The position numbers and the translations under genes are program-made. Positions 62,209 through 64,000 of a DNA stretch of 64,000 nucleotides are shown piece by piece. Under the pieces are notes generated by a model, which was given only the letters and a program-made list of their open reading frames with translations, was not told the origin of the DNA and searched no databases. Each line of letters opens with the position of its first letter. Within the stretch, counting starts at the first letter, position 1. Location: NCBI GenBank assembly GCA_019321725.1, contig CM033110.1, positions 21,073,278-21,137,277 on the forward strand, written 5' to 3'. This stretch comes from Paulownia fortunei (taxonomy: Eukaryota; Streptophyta; Magnoliopsida; Lamiales; Paulowniaceae).

Positions 62209-64000
62209 ATGTTGAGGAGGAACGTCAGGCTGAGGAGAGAGTATCTGTATCGGAAAAGCTTGGAGGGCAAAGAGCGTTTGCTCTACGAGAATAAGCGCAA
62301 AATTCGTGAAGCCTTAGAAGGTTGTTAATAGTATTCCTGTTGTAAATCGAAAATCAAGAAAAAAACCTCGTAAAATCAGATGCTTTTTTTTATTTTGTTG
62401 CTACTAATTTCTGCTTGTTTTGAATAGAGGGAAAGCCGATTCCTACTGAGCTCAGAAACGAAGAGGCGGCACTTCGCCAAGAAATTGACCTCGAAGATGA
62501 ACACACTGCTGGTACTATATATAGTCGTGCCATTGTTTATGATTTTGCGACTTTGTTTTTATGTTATTGTTATTTTTGGTTTATTAAGTGTTTTTATTTG
62601 CTTTTTCTGATATAAGAACGTGGAGGATGAAAAGGGCATCAAACTCGAGGTTCTAGTGTTGCTTTGTGAATGGAATAGATGTTGCAAGAATAATGATTAA
62701 GATATCAGAGGTTTTGGTTCATTGATTTCTTGATAAATGGAGTAGTTGATAAGTGAAACTTTTGGGTTCATTTACTAATGTGGATTTATGGGCTTACATA
62801 TCAAGCTAACTTCTTTTTTGCTTGAATGTAGTTCCCCATTCAACCATTGACGATGAATATGCAAATGCAACTGATAGAGATCCTAAGATTTTGCTTACAA
62901 CTTCACGCAATCCGAGTGCTCCCCTTACACAGTTTGTGAAGGTTGTCAAGTCTCAAATTTTGATTTGTACTAATTCTCTTTTTGCATTTTCCTTTGGATT
63001 TTATAATATATGGGTTAATGCTATGCATTCAATGATGTTGTATTTGCTTCTGTAGGAATTGAAGTTTGTATTTCCAAATGCACAACGAATGAACCGTGGT
63101 GGTCAGGTTGGTCCATTGCAGATTTTTCCATACTTATCTTTTTTTTTTTTTAAAACCATTGTCATATCTTAATTGTTGAACTGGAATTCAGCCAGATGGC
63201 TGCTCTGCCACCAAGAGATGGACTCCTCAAATCCCTTCAATCTGTCAAATGAAAGCAATCTATGCTATTATATTGGAGTTCACTTTTAGCACACTTTAGT
63301 TATGTTGTGTCTTAATAGTTGTTATAAGGCTTAATTGCCGAAAACTCATACTTACACGACAGGGTAGATAATGATAAAATAGTGATTTGTGTGGTAAAAG
63401 GTGACCAATCTAACAAATTACATCAAGAAACCATCATCTCAAAGTATTAATTATAGTTTAAATGTTACAAGCAGCCAATATTTCATGCTAGTTTGCAGGC
63501 TTTTTCTGAATGTTTTCATTTTAAACACCTAATAAGTAGTGTAGAAGTTTTTTTGTATGCTGGATTCACCAAGTAGTTGTATAACTTGAAGTTTGTGTGG
63601 ATCACTCACATATGGCGAATTTGTTGTGTGGTCTATGTTATTGGATGAAGGATAGACCTCTTTTCAGTTTTGTGCAAATGTTAATGTCGTGCTAATTATG
63701 TTGCAGGTTATATCAGAAATTATTGAAACCTGCCGGGCACATGATTTTACAGATGTTATTCTAGTTCATGAACATCGTGGTGTGCCAGATGGTATAATCA
63801 TAAGCCATCTACCTTTTGGTCCAACTGCATTCTTTGGATTGCTCAATGTGGTGAGTATATTTGCTTTTTGGCATGCAATGCTTCATACTTTTTGTTTTCC
63901 ATTTAATATTCTGATATAACAATCTCATGTAGGTCACAAGACACGATATCAAGGACAAAAAGGCTATTGGAACGATGCCTGAGGCTTACCCACATTTGAT
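62209..64000 (+). CDS. IMP4: U3 snoRNP protein IMP4 (Brix domain), 3' part outside window
   Basis: IMP4 binds U3 snoRNA with IMP3 and MPP10 in the nucleolar small-subunit processome and helps pair U3 with pre-rRNA. Exons seen: 62209-62320, 62428-62511, 62832-62941, 63056-63106, 63707-63850 and 63933 to beyond 64000; all joins are GT-AG and in frame. The visible 189 residues start with MLRRNVRLRREYLYRKSLE, the conserved IMP4 N terminus. They pass through an acidic linker and enter the Brix domain at about residue 83 (PKILLTTSRNPS, FPNAQRMNRGGQ, LVHEHRGVPDGIIISHLPFG). Full-length relatives are about 290 residues, so roughly one third lies to the right. The start is the first ATG and fits the family N terminus exactly. 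Confidence 0.95.

Overview
The window is nuclear DNA from a flowering plant, most likely a woody eudicot. The evidence is intron-rich genes with GT-AG splice sites, A+T-rich intergenic DNA, TATA boxes, plant-only families (CEP peptide precursors, DUF547/MIP1-zipper protein, patatin-like lipase) and plant-type non-autonomous transposons. The species cannot be named from the sequence. No bacterial, viral or organellar genes were seen.

Layout, left to right: (1) 1-3281, minus strand, a patatin-like acyl hydrolase cut by the left edge. (2) 5855-9712, plus strand, a six-exon membrane-anchored P-loop sulfotransferase of the plant 'nodulation protein H-like' group. (3) 13441-37634, plus strand, five intronless genes for C-terminally encoded peptide (CEP) precursors, spaced 4.5-7.7 kb apart with no other recognisable gene between them; one carries two CEP domains and the last is divergent at the normally hydroxylated Pro4. 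(4) 42375-48536, plus strand, a three-exon TMEM131-like protein of about 1,322 residues. (5) 48537-56613, a gene-poor A+T-rich stretch holding a Helitron-like candidate (52112-54801). (6) 56614-60390, plus strand, a ten-exon DUF547 protein with an N-terminal MIP1-type leucine zipper and one GC-AG intron. (7) 62209-64000, plus strand, the first six exons of IMP4, the Brix-domain U3 snoRNP protein, cut by the right edge. Exon joins were checked by hand for reading frame and splice sites.

The main attraction is the CEP cluster. CEPs are secreted peptide hormones that, in studied plants, are perceived by CEPR-type LRR receptor kinases and act in nitrogen-demand signalling, root growth and nodulation. 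Here one locus encodes six predicted 15-residue peptides of six different sequences, behind clearly different core promoters. Two transposon-derived repeats and a C-rich, i-motif/G-quadruplex-prone block lie among the genes. The cluster looks like a tandem array in the course of diversification. The other genes are housekeeping or of unknown role and show no obvious link to the CEPs.
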